From: Manihot esculenta
Taxonomy: Eukaryota; Streptophyta; Magnoliopsida; Malpighiales; Euphorbiaceae
Direction: 5' to 3'
NCBI RefSeq assembly: GCF_001659605.2
Contig: NC_035174.2
Location: forward strand, 1,428,389-1,492,388
Length of the DNA stretch: 64,000 nucleotides
The notes under the pieces: generated by a model
The model's input: only the letters and a program-made list of their open reading frames with translations
The model's database searches: none
What the model was told of the DNA's origin: nothing
Part shown: positions 13,865 through 27,100 of the stretch, piece after piece
How the letters are laid out: each line of letters opens with the position of its first letter
How positions within the stretch are numbered: position 1 is the stretch's first letter
Made by a program: the position numbers and the translations under genes

Positions 13865-16800
13865 TTGAAACTTGGGTTTCCCAAAGTACTATTTATGGTG
13901 TTGTTGAGTCTTGTCCAACTGCTTCCTACTTCACATGCATTGCTCTTGCTGCTTCTAAAATCTTCCATCATCTCTGTCTTTAAATAAAAAAGATAACTTT
14001 GCTATAATTATATGTTGGAGTAGAGGGTCTCTTTCATAAATTCATGGGACCATTGGAGGCAGTGGAAACAGGATTTAGGTTCGATCTCTAAAAACGATAT
14101 TACTGAGAGAGGCAGCTATAAATTTGGAGAGATTAGTGATGTATAAATTATAAATTAGACATTGAGGGATAGAGGATTAAAGCTCTTTCATATGATCCTA
14201 AGCTTATTACTTCAGCTAACTGTAATAAATAAGGGAAAAAAATGAACTCTTTTTTAACCAAGTATGTCGGTCGGTGTATAAAAGCCAAGACAAATTTACT
14301 AGTTAGGAGACACCCAAAAAAATTTAATTAAATTGAATATTTTTATTTTTATTTTTATTTTAAATAAATTAATTTCTCTTTACTTTTTATTTTAAAATTT
14401 TTAATTTATTTGATAAATTGATCTACCTTGAATTATGCCCATTGATTTAATTGTAAATTGAATCGTTTTATTAAATTCAACTCTAAATTAAATCCAAGTT
14501 AGCTATAATCTCTAACTCTCTTTTTTATATATATATAAAATTGGATGAAAAATTAGGTCCTAAAACTGAAATCGAATTAAGCCTGTGAATGTATTTATTA
14601 TTATTATTTTTTACTATGTTTAACTTAGACATCAAAATTATTTGTAATTTGATTTTAAGGTAAAAATTAGTTTGATTTGATCTTAAATATATAAAAATAA
14701 TTATAATTTTAGAAATATAAATTATATTATGTTATTTCATATGTTCTTGAATATAAAATTATTGCGATTCTCTTGTATTTTATTATAAATTGAAATATTT
14801 ATTTAATCTATTGATCAAACTAACTGCTCTTTAATTACAAGTAGATTCCACCTCATTTACTACTGCAACCATTTTTAAAATTATAAGATTTTAAATTTAG
14901 AACTCATTTATTTACAAAAATAATTTATATTTAAAAAATATTTTCAAAAAGATATTTTTCAATAATATAATTTATTTTCTGTCATTTAAGTTTAATTTAA
15001 AAAATAAAATATATTAATAAATTTATATGTATAAGTTTTAATAAGATATTGTAAAGCGTAAAAAATATTTCTCTTTTAAAATATTTTATTTAAAATAATT
15101 TATTTTTTAATTAAATTTTTTGAACATTTTAAATACTTAAAAATTAGAAAATATGTTTATTAATAGACTTAGAATATAAAGATATTTTAATAAATTTCAG
15201 AAAATATAAAATATAATTTGTTAATAATAATAATATGTATAGATTAAATAGTAAATTTGTTAAATAGTAAATTTTTGTATTCCATTCAATTGAATTTAAT
15301 TTGGTATAAGTTTGAAATTATTGAATTTCTGAAATCAAATTGAGAAAATTAAAAAACTAATAGGCACACATAATAATAATGACAAGGTCCCGATCAACTT
15401 TAATTTAGTTATTATCAGTTGGGGAGTGGTTGGGGTCAATTATATATTATTTAAAGATTATTCAATTTAATTTTTATTAAATATATTAATTTATTTAAAT
15501 TAATTTTAATAATTGACTCTTAGGTAAAAAGACTTAAAAAAAAAAAAATTACTGCATTTATGAATAAGACTAATCTAAACTTGAAGCGGAAATGGTATTG
15601 TGGTAAAGTCCTCCACTAATTACTACTCCAGAATTCAAACTCTAATGTAAAAGATATTGTTAGAAACAAAATTATTTATTATTTAATTTTTATTTTATGA
15701 TTAGAATAGGTTAAAATTAATTTTGAATTGAAGTTTCTTTTTAACTAATATATTTTAAAAATTATTTTTTTTCTGCCATTAAAATATTTTGTTTAAAAAT
15801 ATGAAAGTGAAAGGGAAGGAGATGTGTTACTTTTGCTTCCTTTATTTGGTGGGGAGACTATAAATAAATTAAAGCTATCTAACTATTTATGAGCTATCTA
15901 ATAATAATTTGGATAGAAGTTTGGTTGATTCAATTTAATTTTTTATAAATTGTACACATCAATTGGTTAAAACTTGAAAATCAATTTATTTATAAATTCG
16001 CAAGTTGATTATAAATATTTTTATTTTTAATTTAACTATATTAAAATTATATATCAATAAAAATTATGCTTATTTTAACTTAATTAAAGTTATAATATAT
16101 TTAAACTTTAAAAATAAGAGACTGAGATAGGATTACAGGCATTGTTTCTTTTCTAATCAGCGGTGTCAAGTTTAACTAAAAATATAAAGCAACTTTAAAA
16201 TTTAAAATATAGCACGTTTCCAAATAAGTGAGGGAGAAATAAAAGGCTACCTGCCTCCGACCGTTTAGGTAATCTAACTAATTAATATGGAATGCCTAGC
16301 TAAGAGACACAACTTTGAGAAAAAAACATGACATAAATAATATTGAACACCGATCATATACTGTTTGATTGCTGGACCATCCTAATGTCCTCTTCAATAA
16401 ATCTTCAACCACTCTCTCTTATGCCAATGCTTAAAATCACACATATAGCTTAACTCCAACTTTGATCCACATATTTTACTTATTTGAAATAATTATTTAC
16501 CAGAAAACAATTCAATTATTTCATTTTAAATATATAAAAAATTAAAGAATGAAATATTTCAATACCAAACCTAACTACAGGAGTATAATAGTTGTATTAA
16601 ACTAACACATTCCATATAAGTTCTACCATGATCCATGACTAATATGCAACCGTTGTAGAAATAATTTTTCCTAACTGCAAAGTATATTTGGTGCATGGAA
16701 AGAGTATACTTGCTCTTCCTATATATATATATATATACTAAAGAAAAAACAAACTAAGAATCCCAACAATATACATGAGTTTCCCTATCTGCTTCAGTGA

Positions 16801-18514
16801 ATGACAGCAATTAAAAAACAAAACCACCTTTTCAAGTATGGACTTCTCTACAGGTGGCATTTATGGTTGCACAACTACCATGCAATTTCCTCAATAATTC
16901 TACAATTTGGGGTTCCACGTGAACTCATGCATCTTCCTATCCTACCGCCACTCTGTTCCCAAAGGGAAGTTCTTTCAACACACCAAAAAAGAAAAGAAAA
17001 TTCCCACCATGTATTTCTCATGTATTTAGAACCAATCTTACACTTTACTGTGATAGTAAGTTACAGCAATCTTAAGCAATTAATTAATATTTAATAATAA
17101 TTCAGTGTTTATCTCCTAATACAAATCATTTAAAATTTAAATTCTGAAAAAGAAAATACGATTGAGAATTTAATGGGATTAAAGGAATTTCAAGATACCG
17201 CAGATTATATGAAGAAGATAAACAGCAGCAGAGCAGAGCAGCAGTTCCACCTCACTGTAAAACAACTCAGAAGTTCATGCCACAGCATCAATTAGAAATC
17301 TAACATTCGTACGCTTGAAAGGATTGTGGCAACAAAATATACATTGTTGTGAATTACATCAACGATATGCCTCTGATCACATCGAGTGACCTCACCTCGT
17401 GAAGGCAGTGTAATTAACAGGCTCACTGGAAGAGATTCATTAGAAGAACAGAGTGCTAATTCCAGCTCACTTGCAAACTATTATTATCTAAGTCTTTGTT
17501 AGTTGTCTAGGGTATCATGAAGACTCGCATCCAATTCACTGGGATCTGAACGTGTCTTTTCATTGATATGTCCAAGTCCAACTTCTTTTATTTTTTTAAC
17601 AGATGACAGCAGTTCACACGTGTCCGAGTATCAGAATATTACATAACGGGAAACATTGTCATGCCTACTAAACTACTAGAACATGATAATCATACTAGGA
17701 AGCCTATCAGCAATGTATCACTGTTACTGTCAAAACAACAAAATATTCATATTTGATGCTAAACTTTTCTCCAGAACCTCATCTCAGTAAGTTATAAAGG
17801 AGACCAAACAGAAACAGAGTTTGGATCCATTAAATAGAAAGACCATAGTTGGCACATTGAGATTTGGATAGAGAACTGATTAGAATCATAATATTCGATA
17901 AAAATTTACAAAATTAATTAAAAAGATATATATTCTAAAAATGAGTAAAAACATATCACAGTAGTATGTTTTCATGAATATAAAAGTATAATTCAGCTAA
18001 TGAAAAATGATGTTTTATCTTATCATGTTATGTGGTTTTATATTATAATTATGAACTCTTAAATTATAAACAATGATTATCCTTGTGCATATCCTAATAC
18101 TCCTATTTAAATTAAATCAAACAATTAGATAATAAAAAAGATGGTGAGTTAAATTAAAAGGTCAGGACATATTAATATGAAATTTTATAATTATAGTCAG
18201 AAAAATAAATTAACAAAAGACGAGAAAGAAAATAAAAGGAAAAAAGAGAGCTAAAAGAAAGACCACTGGGGAAAAAATAAGTATGACAACCCTCTAGAAA
18301 AACAATCAACTAAAATGATAGGTTCTACAGAATCATAAGATTTGATTATGATTCAAGTACATTTAAGATTCACCCTATAGTTTGAATCATTAGGATGGAG
18401 AATCAAATTGAATCATCTGAATGGAAACGAGAATGTAAGATTCTAATAACAGCGAAAGAGATTAAGGATGCATGGAGGCAAATATTGATAACATTGTTCA
18501 CGCAAACAGGTTGC
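13865..18514. other. Long AT-rich intergenic region
   Basis: About 4.6 kb with no recognisable exon. 13865-14000 should hold the ALDH promoter and leader. 14300-16200 is very AT-rich. An (AT)n tract lies near 16720-16738. 16780-17560 is less AT-rich, but I found no family motif on either strand. 18300-18440 has repeated GATTC/GAATC words on both strands and looks like old repeat DNA, not identified further. Confidence 0.45.
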
Positions 18515-21110
18515 ACTGGAGCATGTGCATGTTCTTAGGAGGCAACCAACTAAACCATTTCATGGAGCGAACACAGAATAACTCCTTTTGTCAAATGAGA
18601 AATAATTTCTTGACACAAACACTACATTGTTCTTAACCTTCTTCTCAACAACATACCTGCACATCAGAAGGCACATGGAAAAACTAAGCAATGTAGTTGA
18701 GGAAAGGCCCTGATATAAAAAAATTGAACTGCATAATTTGTAAGTAAAGTTGACATAAAACTACTATGTTAGGTCAAATTTACAGGATGTTAAGTCCATG
18801 GATATGTAGACATTTGAGAAACAGTTACTCAAATGGTTGTTAGTAGCCTGTGAAAGCAAAAATAAAAACAACACTGCAAATAAATAATATGGACATTAGA
18901 ATGTGCCCAGAAAGTTGAATCAAACATTACATTCTCATATCTGCTTTAGAGTGACAAGACTTAGTATTACAAAGGGCCCTAGACAGAAACTAGTATAAAG
19001 GTCAGGGGCCAAATAATCCATTTGGCCTTTTTTTCCTCTCCAACACACTCTATAGTTCAAGTTTGCAAGACAAAATCAGGGAAATACATGCATAATGCCC
19101 TGCAGTAAATATAATAAGTGGGTCAAAACCAATAAATTAAATATCTCAAAGAGGCTTCCAGGTCTAGGAATGTGATTGAAACAACTTCCCAGATGAAGTA
19201 GTACCTCTCCTGGAAAGCATAGTCCTTGGAATCCTCTGTCTCTATTAGGTAAAATTGTGTAGCAAGTTTGTGAGCTTCATCCTTCAAATAATTAGAAGAA
19301 AAAAAATTAGAAACAAGAAAAGAACCAGAGCTCATAGACATTCTGAACTGCAAGAAGACTTGCAATGCACCTTTGGAATATCACCAAGTGGGAAAATAAG
19401 TTGTTTTAACTGGGTCTGAGGCAGATGTGAAAGAAAATAAGTTTGATCCTAGACCTACAAAGCCAAAATTACAGATGTTAACAGAAAGCAATGGACAATT
19501 GTTTCGAGTGATCTTCTTAAGAATTTACAACCAATTAACATGCATCAAAGGTTCAAAATAATAGAAATCAAAGACAACATATATGGTCTTCCATGCTCCT
19601 AATTTCAATCATTATTTTCTTCTCACTCTAGCCTTCAAACACTTTCTGTAACAGGATTTTTTACTAACTAATGCAGCAACCGTGCATCAAACCATGGAAA
19701 ACCACATTTACTATCACATCTTTCCTTTACTGGTATTTTCATGAAAACAATAAGATTTATTGCAAAAACTCCATCTCAAAAAAGGCCTCCACTTTAAAAA
19801 CGTTTGATCTTATGCCTCACAAAGCAGCCAGTTAAATGTAATATATTAAAAAAGACTAGCAAAAAAAAAAGGAACATAAAAAGAATAATAGCAAACGTGC
19901 GAATAACATGCTTATCATGTCCTTTGAGAGTTCTAAGACAGAAAAGCTTATTTTATTTCATCAGCAGATGGGTGGATAACATTGGCATAATGCCCAGAAG
20001 TATCATAATCAAATACTGTTGATGGCATCCATAATTGCACTTGCAATAAAAAAAATTGAAAATTTAAAAGAAAGAGTAAAACATGGAGCCAACTCGTCTT
20101 TGGATAATTTCCACTTTCAAGCTCAATTTATACATGCCAAACTTAATTCTCATATTTCAAAGAACATCTGGATTTTAAGCATGTCCTTTGAGAGTTCTAA
20201 GACATAAAAGCTTATTTTATTTCATCAGCAGATGGGTGGATAACATTGGCATAATGCCCAGAAGTATCATAATCAAATACTGTTGATGGCATCCATAAAT
20301 GCACTTGCAATAAAAAAAATTGAAAATTTAAAAGAAAGAATAAAACATGGAGCCAACTCGTCTTTGGATAATTTCCACTTTCAAGCTCAATTTATAAATG
20401 CAAAACTTAATTCTCATATTTCAAAGAACATCTGGATTCAAAGTTCAGCCAAATTGATACTTCTCAATAATGTAAGAGACCTGAAATGTTTATCACTAAT
20501 TTCTGAGATTTCGAAGACTGTAAAATGCCTATATGAACTCATTCAATTACTCAAAAAGTGAGTCAGAAATTCTCAGTAGGCAAACGGAAAAAAAAGGCCA
20601 ACAAGAAAAGAAAATAACTTCATCATAAAAAGCACTGACATACTTCAAATCTTCCTCCCATGAGCATTCTGACCAAAAGTTCTCACAATCCTCCTACAGA
20701 AAACAATTCGCTCATACTGGTGAATAAAGAAGAAATAAAATAAAAATAAAAGCACCTAATGTTCCCTATAAACTACTAGGGGCACTAATTCAAGTTTTAT
20801 ACTTTGCGTCTCATAGGCCACGGCTGGTCTTACTTTCACTTTACCACTCCCTAATTTTTCTTAGACAAAGAGCCGGAATTTCAAAGAATAGCAACAATGC
20901 GGAGAGAGGGACAGCACTTGGAACCGGATTTTGAGGTAGAAGGCTGTGCACTAGTGGCCAGCGGCATGCAAGAGGTGGAGAGCGACACTACTATCGACGC
21001 CGCCGCTGAGAAGAAAAGCTATCCTAAGACGCCTATCAGGCATGCAGCAAGAGAGATAATAGGCCTCAACACTGGCACTATTGGGCAGATCAGGAGCCCA
21101 TGAGGTATAA
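18515..21110 (-). pseudogene. Decayed tRNA-specific 2-thiouridylase (MnmA) gene
   Basis: MnmA (organellar type in plants) makes the 2-thio group of wobble uridine. Fragments of the gene lie in order on the minus strand. Near 21060-20918 is the PP-loop exon, RLRIAFLLSGGVDSSVALHL then CTAFYLKIRFQ, with TAG (20953-20951) between them. 20693-20640 reads EDCENFWSECSWEEDLKY. About 20500-20200 has YIIEKYQFG-stop-TLNPDVL, NMRIKFG, FMDAI and SGHYANVIHPSADE with stops. 19448-19371 is intact, DQTYFLSHLPQTQLKQLIFP, ending in a GT donor. About 19287-19190 has DEAHKLATQF, then a frameshift before PNRDRGFQGLCF. 18656-18515 has YVVEKKVKNNVVFVSRNYFS, then another shift. Several stops, at least two frameshifts, a 264-bp tandem duplication and no C-terminal end make it non-functional. 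It points away from NOG1. Confidence 0.88.
19916..20437. repeat. 264-bp tandem duplication inside the MnmA pseudogene
   Basis: Copy 1 is 19916-20179 and copy 2 starts at 20180, running to about 20437. Both begin CATGTCCTTTGAGAGTTCTA and end at AAGAACATCTGGATT. They differ at only a few bases, so the duplication is younger than the inactivating changes they share. Each copy covers the FMDAI and SGHYANVIHP segment of MnmA. Confidence 0.95.
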
Positions 21111-21299
21111 GATCGTCCCGGAAATGAAGAAGAAGATGAGAAAGAGACACATTAGAGGATTGGTGAGAGATTTCGGAGGGAAGAAAAGGATTTCAGAGAA
21201 CTGGGCTCACCATTCCCAGTCTCATCTTAGTGAAACGAGACTGCGGACCATTTGTGGATGAGCACACGGTGAATAACCGAACCATTTTTTTTTTTTTTT

Positions 21300-21332
21300 G
21301 GGGGGGGTGGGGGAGGGGAAGAAGAGAAGGGG
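21300..21332 (+). other. G-run tract with G-quadruplex potential
   Basis: A T-run is followed by G runs of 8, 5, 4 and 4 with short spacers. This satisfies a G-quadruplex pattern when the first run is split. It lies between the MnmA remnant and the NOG1 leader. Confidence 0.6.
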
Positions 21333-21376
21333 AAACTTTAAGGGCATTTTAGTCTTTAGATAAGAATATAAATTAC

Positions 21377-21422
21377 AAACCCTACATAAACCACCAGCCT
21401 TCTCTCCTTTCCTTAAACCCTA
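21377..21422 (+). promoter_or_regulatory. Two telo-box elements before NOG1
   Basis: AAACCCTA occurs at 21377-21384 and 21415-21422, just before the likely NOG1 transcript start. Telo-boxes near start sites are common in plant ribosomal-protein and ribosome-biogenesis genes, which fits NOG1. Confidence 0.65.
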
Positions 21423-22132
21423 GACAGGGCCGCTGCTGAGCCCAGCACCACACTACGTCACAAGAAAGGTAAGCTCTCTCTTCAATGTCCTACAGCTTCA
21501 ATTTCATTATTTGTTGATTTCGACTTCGAGTTTGTTTCTTGACGTTCCCTTACTAATCTAGTTTTGAACTTTGCACTTTATGTATCGTTTTTAATTTCTG
21601 TTAAAAATTATATTTGCTCAGCTCGCTGTTTTCCGCTAAATTTTGTTTTTAGACGTTGTTGGATTAATCCATTTTCGCTTTAACTAGGTCTATCTGGATT
21701 TGCCTACTTGTTATAATAATTTTGAATGATTTTCATTTAGGGATATCGAATAATTTTATATGATCTCTTGTTTCTCCCTAAATACAAGCTTTTGTTAATC
21801 AAGGAAAAGAATACTATTGAGAAATCGGCGGATTTATACTATAGGCCATGGCTTTCATTGTTTGTCGCAATTTAAGTAATGGATATCTTTGAATCAGTTT
21901 GCCGTCTGTTAGTATATATATTTTATACACTGTCTGGCTGAAATGATACGCTACTTGGAGACATACGTGTTGTGCAATTGCGAACAGTTCCTCTGAAATT
22001 GTAGTCGAGAATTGAGGTTTAACATTTTGTCCAAGTATGAACCTGGCTTCGCTGTATAAATTTTTTTCTGAATTAACTGCAAGTACCTGGTTAACCAAAT
22101 CTCTGTTTGCATTGTAGAATAAACTAAATAAG

Positions 22133-24175
22133 ATGGTTCAGTATAATTTTAAGAAGATCACTGTGGTCCCAAGTGGGAAGGACTTCATTGACATTATCCT
22201 CTCTCGAACACAAAGGCAAACACCGACGGTTGTCCACAAGGGATATGCCATTTCTCGTCTGCGTCAGTTTTACATGCGCAAAGTCAAGTACACCCAGCAA
22301 AATTTTAGTGAGAAGTTGTCTACAATTATTGAGGAGTTTCCCCGACTGGATGATATCCATCCATTTTATGGTGACCTCCTTCATGTCCTTTACAATAAAG
22401 ACCATTACAAGCTTGCCCTTGGCCAAGTAAACACTGCCAAGAATCTCATTAGCAGGATATCAAAGGATTATGTGAAATTGTTGAAGTATGGTGACTCACT
22501 ATATCGGTGCAAATCTCTGAAAGTTGCTGCTCTTGGTCGCATGTGTACTGTGATTAAGAGGATTGGCCCTAGTTTGGCTTATCTGGAGCAAATAAGACAA
22601 CACATGGCAAGGTTACCTTCAATTGATCCCAATACTCGAACTATCTTGATTTGTGGGTATCCTAATGTAGGCAAGAGTTCTTTCATTAACAAGATTACTA
22701 GGGCTGATGTGGATGTCCAGCCATATGCCTTCACCACTAAGTCACTTTTTGTGGGTCATACAGACTACAAGTACTTAAGGTACCAAGTCATTGATACACC
22801 AGGGATTCTGGACCGACCTTTTGAAGATCGTAATATCATTGAGATGTGTAGTATCACAGCTCTGGCACATCTACGAGCTGCGGTGCTGTTCTTCTTGGAC
22901 ATCTCAGGGTCCTGTGGTTATAGCATTGCTCAACAAGCTGCTTTATTCCATAGTATCAAGTCACTCTTTATGAACAAACCTTTGATAATTGTCTGCAACA
23001 AGACTGATTTGCAGCCGCTTGAAGGGATATCAGAGGAAGACATGAAATTAATCATGGAGATGAAAGCAGAAGCTTTAAAAACTGTGATTGGTCAAGGAGG
23101 TGAACCTACAAATGATGAGGGTGTTCTTTTGACAATGAGCACATTGACTGAGGAGGGGGTTATTGCTGTGAAGAATGCAGCTTGTGAGAGGTTACTGGAT
23201 CAGCGAGTGGAATTAAAGATGAAGTCAAAAAAGATAAATGACTGCTTGAATCGGTTCCATGTTGCAATACCAAAGCCACGTGACCAGAAAGAAAGGCCAC
23301 CTTGTATACCTCAGGCAGTTTTGGAAGCTAAGGCAAAGCAGGCTGCGCAGGCAGCAGAGAAGGAGAAGAGAAAAACCGAAAAGGATTTGGAAGACGAAAA
23401 TGGTGGTGCAGGTGTATACTCTGCAAGTTTGAGGAAGAATTACATCTTAGCCAATGAAGAATGGAAAGAAGACATATTGCCCGAAATTCTGGATGGTCAC
23501 AATGTTTATGACTTCATTGATCCTGATATCTTACAGAGACTTGAGGAGTTAGAAACGGAAGAAGGTATTCGGCAAGCAGAGGAGGAAAATGAGGATTTCT
23601 CAATGGATGGTGAGGAATTAACCCCAGAAGAGCAAGCAGCTTTGGCTGAGATCAGGAGAAAGAAAAGCTTGCTCATTCAAGAGCATAGGATGAAGAAGAG
23701 CACTGCAGAAAGTCGGTCTATTGTACCTAGAAAATTTGACAAGGACAGGAAGTTCACAACAGAGAGAATGGGCAGACAGCTTTCGGCTTTGGGGTTGGAT
23801 CCTTCTCATGCAATTAATCGCGCCCGTAGCAGGTCACTCTCTAGGAGGGGCCGCAAGAGAGAGAGGTCACTTGACAGAGGGGATAATGATGCTGGTGATG
23901 CCATGGACATGGACGTTGACCAACAAAATAAGAAGCTGCGAATGAGATCCAGATCTCGGTCAAGATCGAAATCACGGCCTCCAAGTGAAGTTGTCCCTGG
24001 AGAGGGCTTCAAGGACTCTACTCAGAAGGTGAAAGCCCTCAAGCTTGCTAAGAAATCTGTTAAAAAGAGGAATAAGGATGCTCGTCGTGGAGAGGCAGAT
24101 AGAGTTATTCCTAGTCTTAAACCTAAGCACCTGTTTTCTGGGAAGCGTTCCATTGGAAAAACCCAAAGACGCTGA
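22133..24175 (+). CDS. NOG1: Nucleolar GTP-binding protein 1 (NOG1)
   Basis: NOG1 is an essential TrmE-Era-class GTPase that binds pre-60S particles in the nucleolus and leaves after late maturation steps. The 680-residue product is encoded in one exon. The N-terminal helical domain (1-165) is followed by the GTPase domain: G1 GYPNVGKSS at about 175-183, G3 DTPG at 221-224 and G4 NKTD at 289-292. The C-terminal part is charged, with RSRSRSRSKS-type Arg/Ser runs and a basic tail ending KRSIGKTQRR. The coding exon is preceded by a leader intron (donor at 21469, acceptor ending 22117), with the ATG 16 bases after the acceptor. Length and motifs are normal for the family. An exon-like block at about 24860-25000 may belong to the 3' UTR. 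Confidence 0.97.
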   Translation: MVQYNFKKITVVPSGKDFIDIILSRTQRQTPTVVHKGYAISRLRQFYMRKVKYTQQNFSEKLSTIIEEFPRLDDIHPFYGDLLHVLYNKDHYKLALGQVNTAKNLISRISKDYVKLLKYGDSLYRCKSLKVAALGRMCTVIKRIGPSLAYLEQIRQHMARLPSIDPNTRTILICGYPNVGKSSFINKITRADVDVQPYAFTTKSLFVGHTDYKYLRYQVIDTPGILDRPFEDRNIIEMCSITALAHLRAAVLFFLDISGSCGYSIAQQAALFHSIKSLFMNKPLIIVCNKTDLQPLEGISEEDMKLIMEMKAEALKTVIGQGGEPTNDEGVLLTMSTLTEEGVIAVKNAACERLLDQRVELKMKSKKINDCLNRFHVAIPKPRDQKERPPCIPQAVLEAKAKQAAQAAEKEKRKTEKDLEDENGGAGVYSASLRKNYILANEEWKEDILPEILDGHNVYDFIDPDILQRLEELETEEGIRQAEEENEDFSMDGEELTPEEQAALAEIRRKKSLLIQEHRMKKSTAESRSIVPRKFDKDRKFTTERMGRQLSALGLDPSHAINRARSRSLSRRGRKRERSLDRGDNDAGDAMDMDVDQQNKKLRMRSRSRSRSKSRPPSEVVPGEGFKDSTQKVKALKLAKKSVKKRNKDARRGEADRVIPSLKPKHLFSGKRSIGKTQRR

Positions 24176-27100
24176 TCATTCAAGGTTCGTTACATATGCA
24201 CTTGATTTCTTACCCCTTCTTGTTTAGTGCTCATTCCTTTGAAGCTTCTGCAGTTCTTTTTACTTGGGTGTGCTTGATTTGAGTTATTGGTGCATTGATT
24301 TATAAATTTCTAAATTGAAATGCACTTTCGAGTGACTAGACATCATACAATTTTCGTGTCAGTTGCAGGTTCCTTGGTTCTCTCCTAGTGTGTCGACTGT
24401 CTTAATATTTTTTCTGCAACATTCTGGTTTATTTGATTCTTTGTTCTAATCAATGAGCTTCACGTCAAATAAGATGGGAAAATTACTATCAAGTTTTGTT
24501 TGTCTCTATTTCAAAATCTCACAATTAAAATATTGTTATATTTTGTAAAATCATAAATTTTTAGTTATTCTACTAAAAAATTTATCGGCTAGCTTGTCAT
24601 ATTTATATTGTTTAGTTTTTATAATTTTAAATATTTGTACTATTTAGTCTTTTTTATTAAGTCTAAAATAGATAGGCTCTACAGAAAAACTAAAAAGTTT
24701 AATTTTACAAGATGCATGATTTTTAAATAAAGACGAACTAGTAAAATTTTTTAAAAAATCTAAAGACTTTGATAGTAATTCTCTCAATGAAAAGGGAGCA
24801 AATGCAAAGAAATCCAAGTGAAGTAGTTAGTAAACTTTTTTTTTGGTTTGCATTTTGCAGGGGAAGGCCTGATTACCTTTGCGTTATACTGGACTATGGA
24901 TTGACACATGGATTGTATTTTCTGTACACATGCCTTATCATTTATTCAATTTACAGCGGTGTTTGTACTGTGGCAGTGAATGAGTTGTTTGTTTAATCTT
25001 TGTCTTCTAATTCGATTTTGAATGAGATTTTAATTTTTATATATTTTTATCACTTTTGAATTTGGAAAATTAATGTTCTAAGCTCAATCCTGCTTCAATG
25101 ACTTGCCCTGAGAACTCGGATAAGGATTTCCTTAAACGCAAAAGTTGGTGCTCGTTCAAGGCTTGACTGCTGTTAACAAGGCCTGCCTAATTTTCTCCAA
25201 CAATTAACAGGAAGCTAAGCACCCTCGTAGGCCATAGCAACCCGTCAAACTTCTGCCTCTTGATCCGCCAGCCGTCTAGCCCCTCAGATGCACAATAAAC
25301 ATCAAATATCAACATCAGTTAATAAGTTGATTCATTTTTATTCTTAACCAATTAACGCATTAACTCGTTGCTTATGATCTGGTAATCTAAAATGTTTTCC
25401 TTTTTTATTTTTTTCTTTTTACATGAGAATATCATTGTATTCATGAATTTATCTTTATTTGACTGCGATAATATAGTCAGTTAAGTACCCGTTTAAGGCT
25501 GGTATTGGATTTGGACTTACGGCTAATTTTAATTTGTCAGGGTTGCCGTTTGGATACTGGATAATTGTTTTTTTTTTTCAATCTTATTTATGAATAAAGG
25601 ATGAATAATCGATGGGTTTAAATTGAATCAAACTGTTAAAACTAAAAATTTGCATTTATCAAAATTTTAAATTGAATTGAAGCAAATAAAATATAAAATT
25701 GAATTGATTAAATTGAAATAATTCCATTTTAGTTACGTTTTGATTTTACAAAAACAAATGCATTAACTAGAATAATTTATCATTTTTTACTTATTTTTAT
25801 AATAAATATATTTATACTTTTAATCAAACACATCAATTTTTATTTATCATTTCTAAATAATATTAAATATCTAATAATTTAAAAGTTAAAAGTGTTTACT
25901 ATGTTAGTAATAGCAACACAAGCCATTTAGTATTTCAAAAATTTAAAGAAAATAAATTTAATGTATTTAATTGAATGCGCATTTTCAAAAAAAGAAAATC
26001 AAATGCCTAAATATATGATCTATTACAAGCCCAACAAATAAATGGAATCATTAATGAGCACGCTAGCATAGAAGAGGAAGAAATGACTCCCGCAACCGGT
26101 TTAACTCAGCAATCTACATTTGGTACCTATGCCTTTCTCATGCAAAAAAAGAAAATTCGGTGCTACAATTGAAGCCATATGAACAGAGATCCAATGAACA
26201 CAATGCATATTGTTGTGACCCACGGAAAGGAATTTGCAAAATATTATACATCAATTTGTTTTTTTATTTAAAAATTAAATGAACCTAATAAACTGAAAAT
26301 TTTAAAAATAAAATCAAATTGAATCTTTAGATTTTATTGATTAATTCTCCGGTTTAAATAGAATAATAATCACCTTAAAGTCACATCACCCTTTAGCAAA
26401 AATAAATATATATATATACCTTGAAGCTCCATTGTACATATAACTCCAAGTGGAGACTTAACAAACATGATACTTTGTAATTATACACTACCTTGCTATT
26501 CTATGTATCTATATGAAATGTTAAACCAATAATCTATAAACCCATACCGTTCTTTCTACACTAGGATCAAGAATTAACTGTCTGTTAATATCAGAATCTA
26601 ACTTATTCGTAAGAGCATAATTTTTATTTTTTTTTTGGTCTGTTAATTTTCTGGCCCTTTTTCTTCCATAGAATCTCCATGTATTGATAGAGAAGTAGAA
26701 CAAATGCTACCATCATTTTGACAATGTTTCTGAAGGTACTGGTATGTTTCTTGAGAATTTGAATTTCTATTAAGCACTTGGTTTCATTACTCTAGAATTA
26801 CCAATTCCAACTTCTAAGCACTAGAGATATCTCCAAATCATTTTTGGGTTATTGAATCCTGATGATACAAAAGAAGAAAAAACCATACGGATTCACAAGA
26901 TAAGTTACAAGAGGTCAAATTGATTGGGAGGTGGCTGTAATATGCTGCAAGTAGACTGTTCCTTGCCCTTCTTCTATCTGCTGAATTACACTTGTTATAT
27001 ATATAAGTTTTATACGTGCTCAAGTAATTATGTCAACTTTGAACTCGTTTTCCTATTTGGAATTCCAAGTAGCACCCAGCTCATGAAGATAGGATTTTCA

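Noticed and set aside
14300..16200. Possible element in the AT-rich DNA between ALDH and the MnmA remnant
   Set aside because: I could not find terminal repeats, target duplications or coding remains; low complexity alone is not evidence.
20019..20561. Two near-identical plus-strand frames that look like a duplicated small gene
   Set aside because: They are antisense to the tandemly duplicated MnmA pseudo-exon region; the minus strand carries the real similarity.
20897..21103. 68-codon plus-strand frame at 20.9-21.1 kb
   Set aside because: It is the opposite strand of the MnmA PP-loop exon (SGGVDSSVAL on the minus strand), which explains the open frame.
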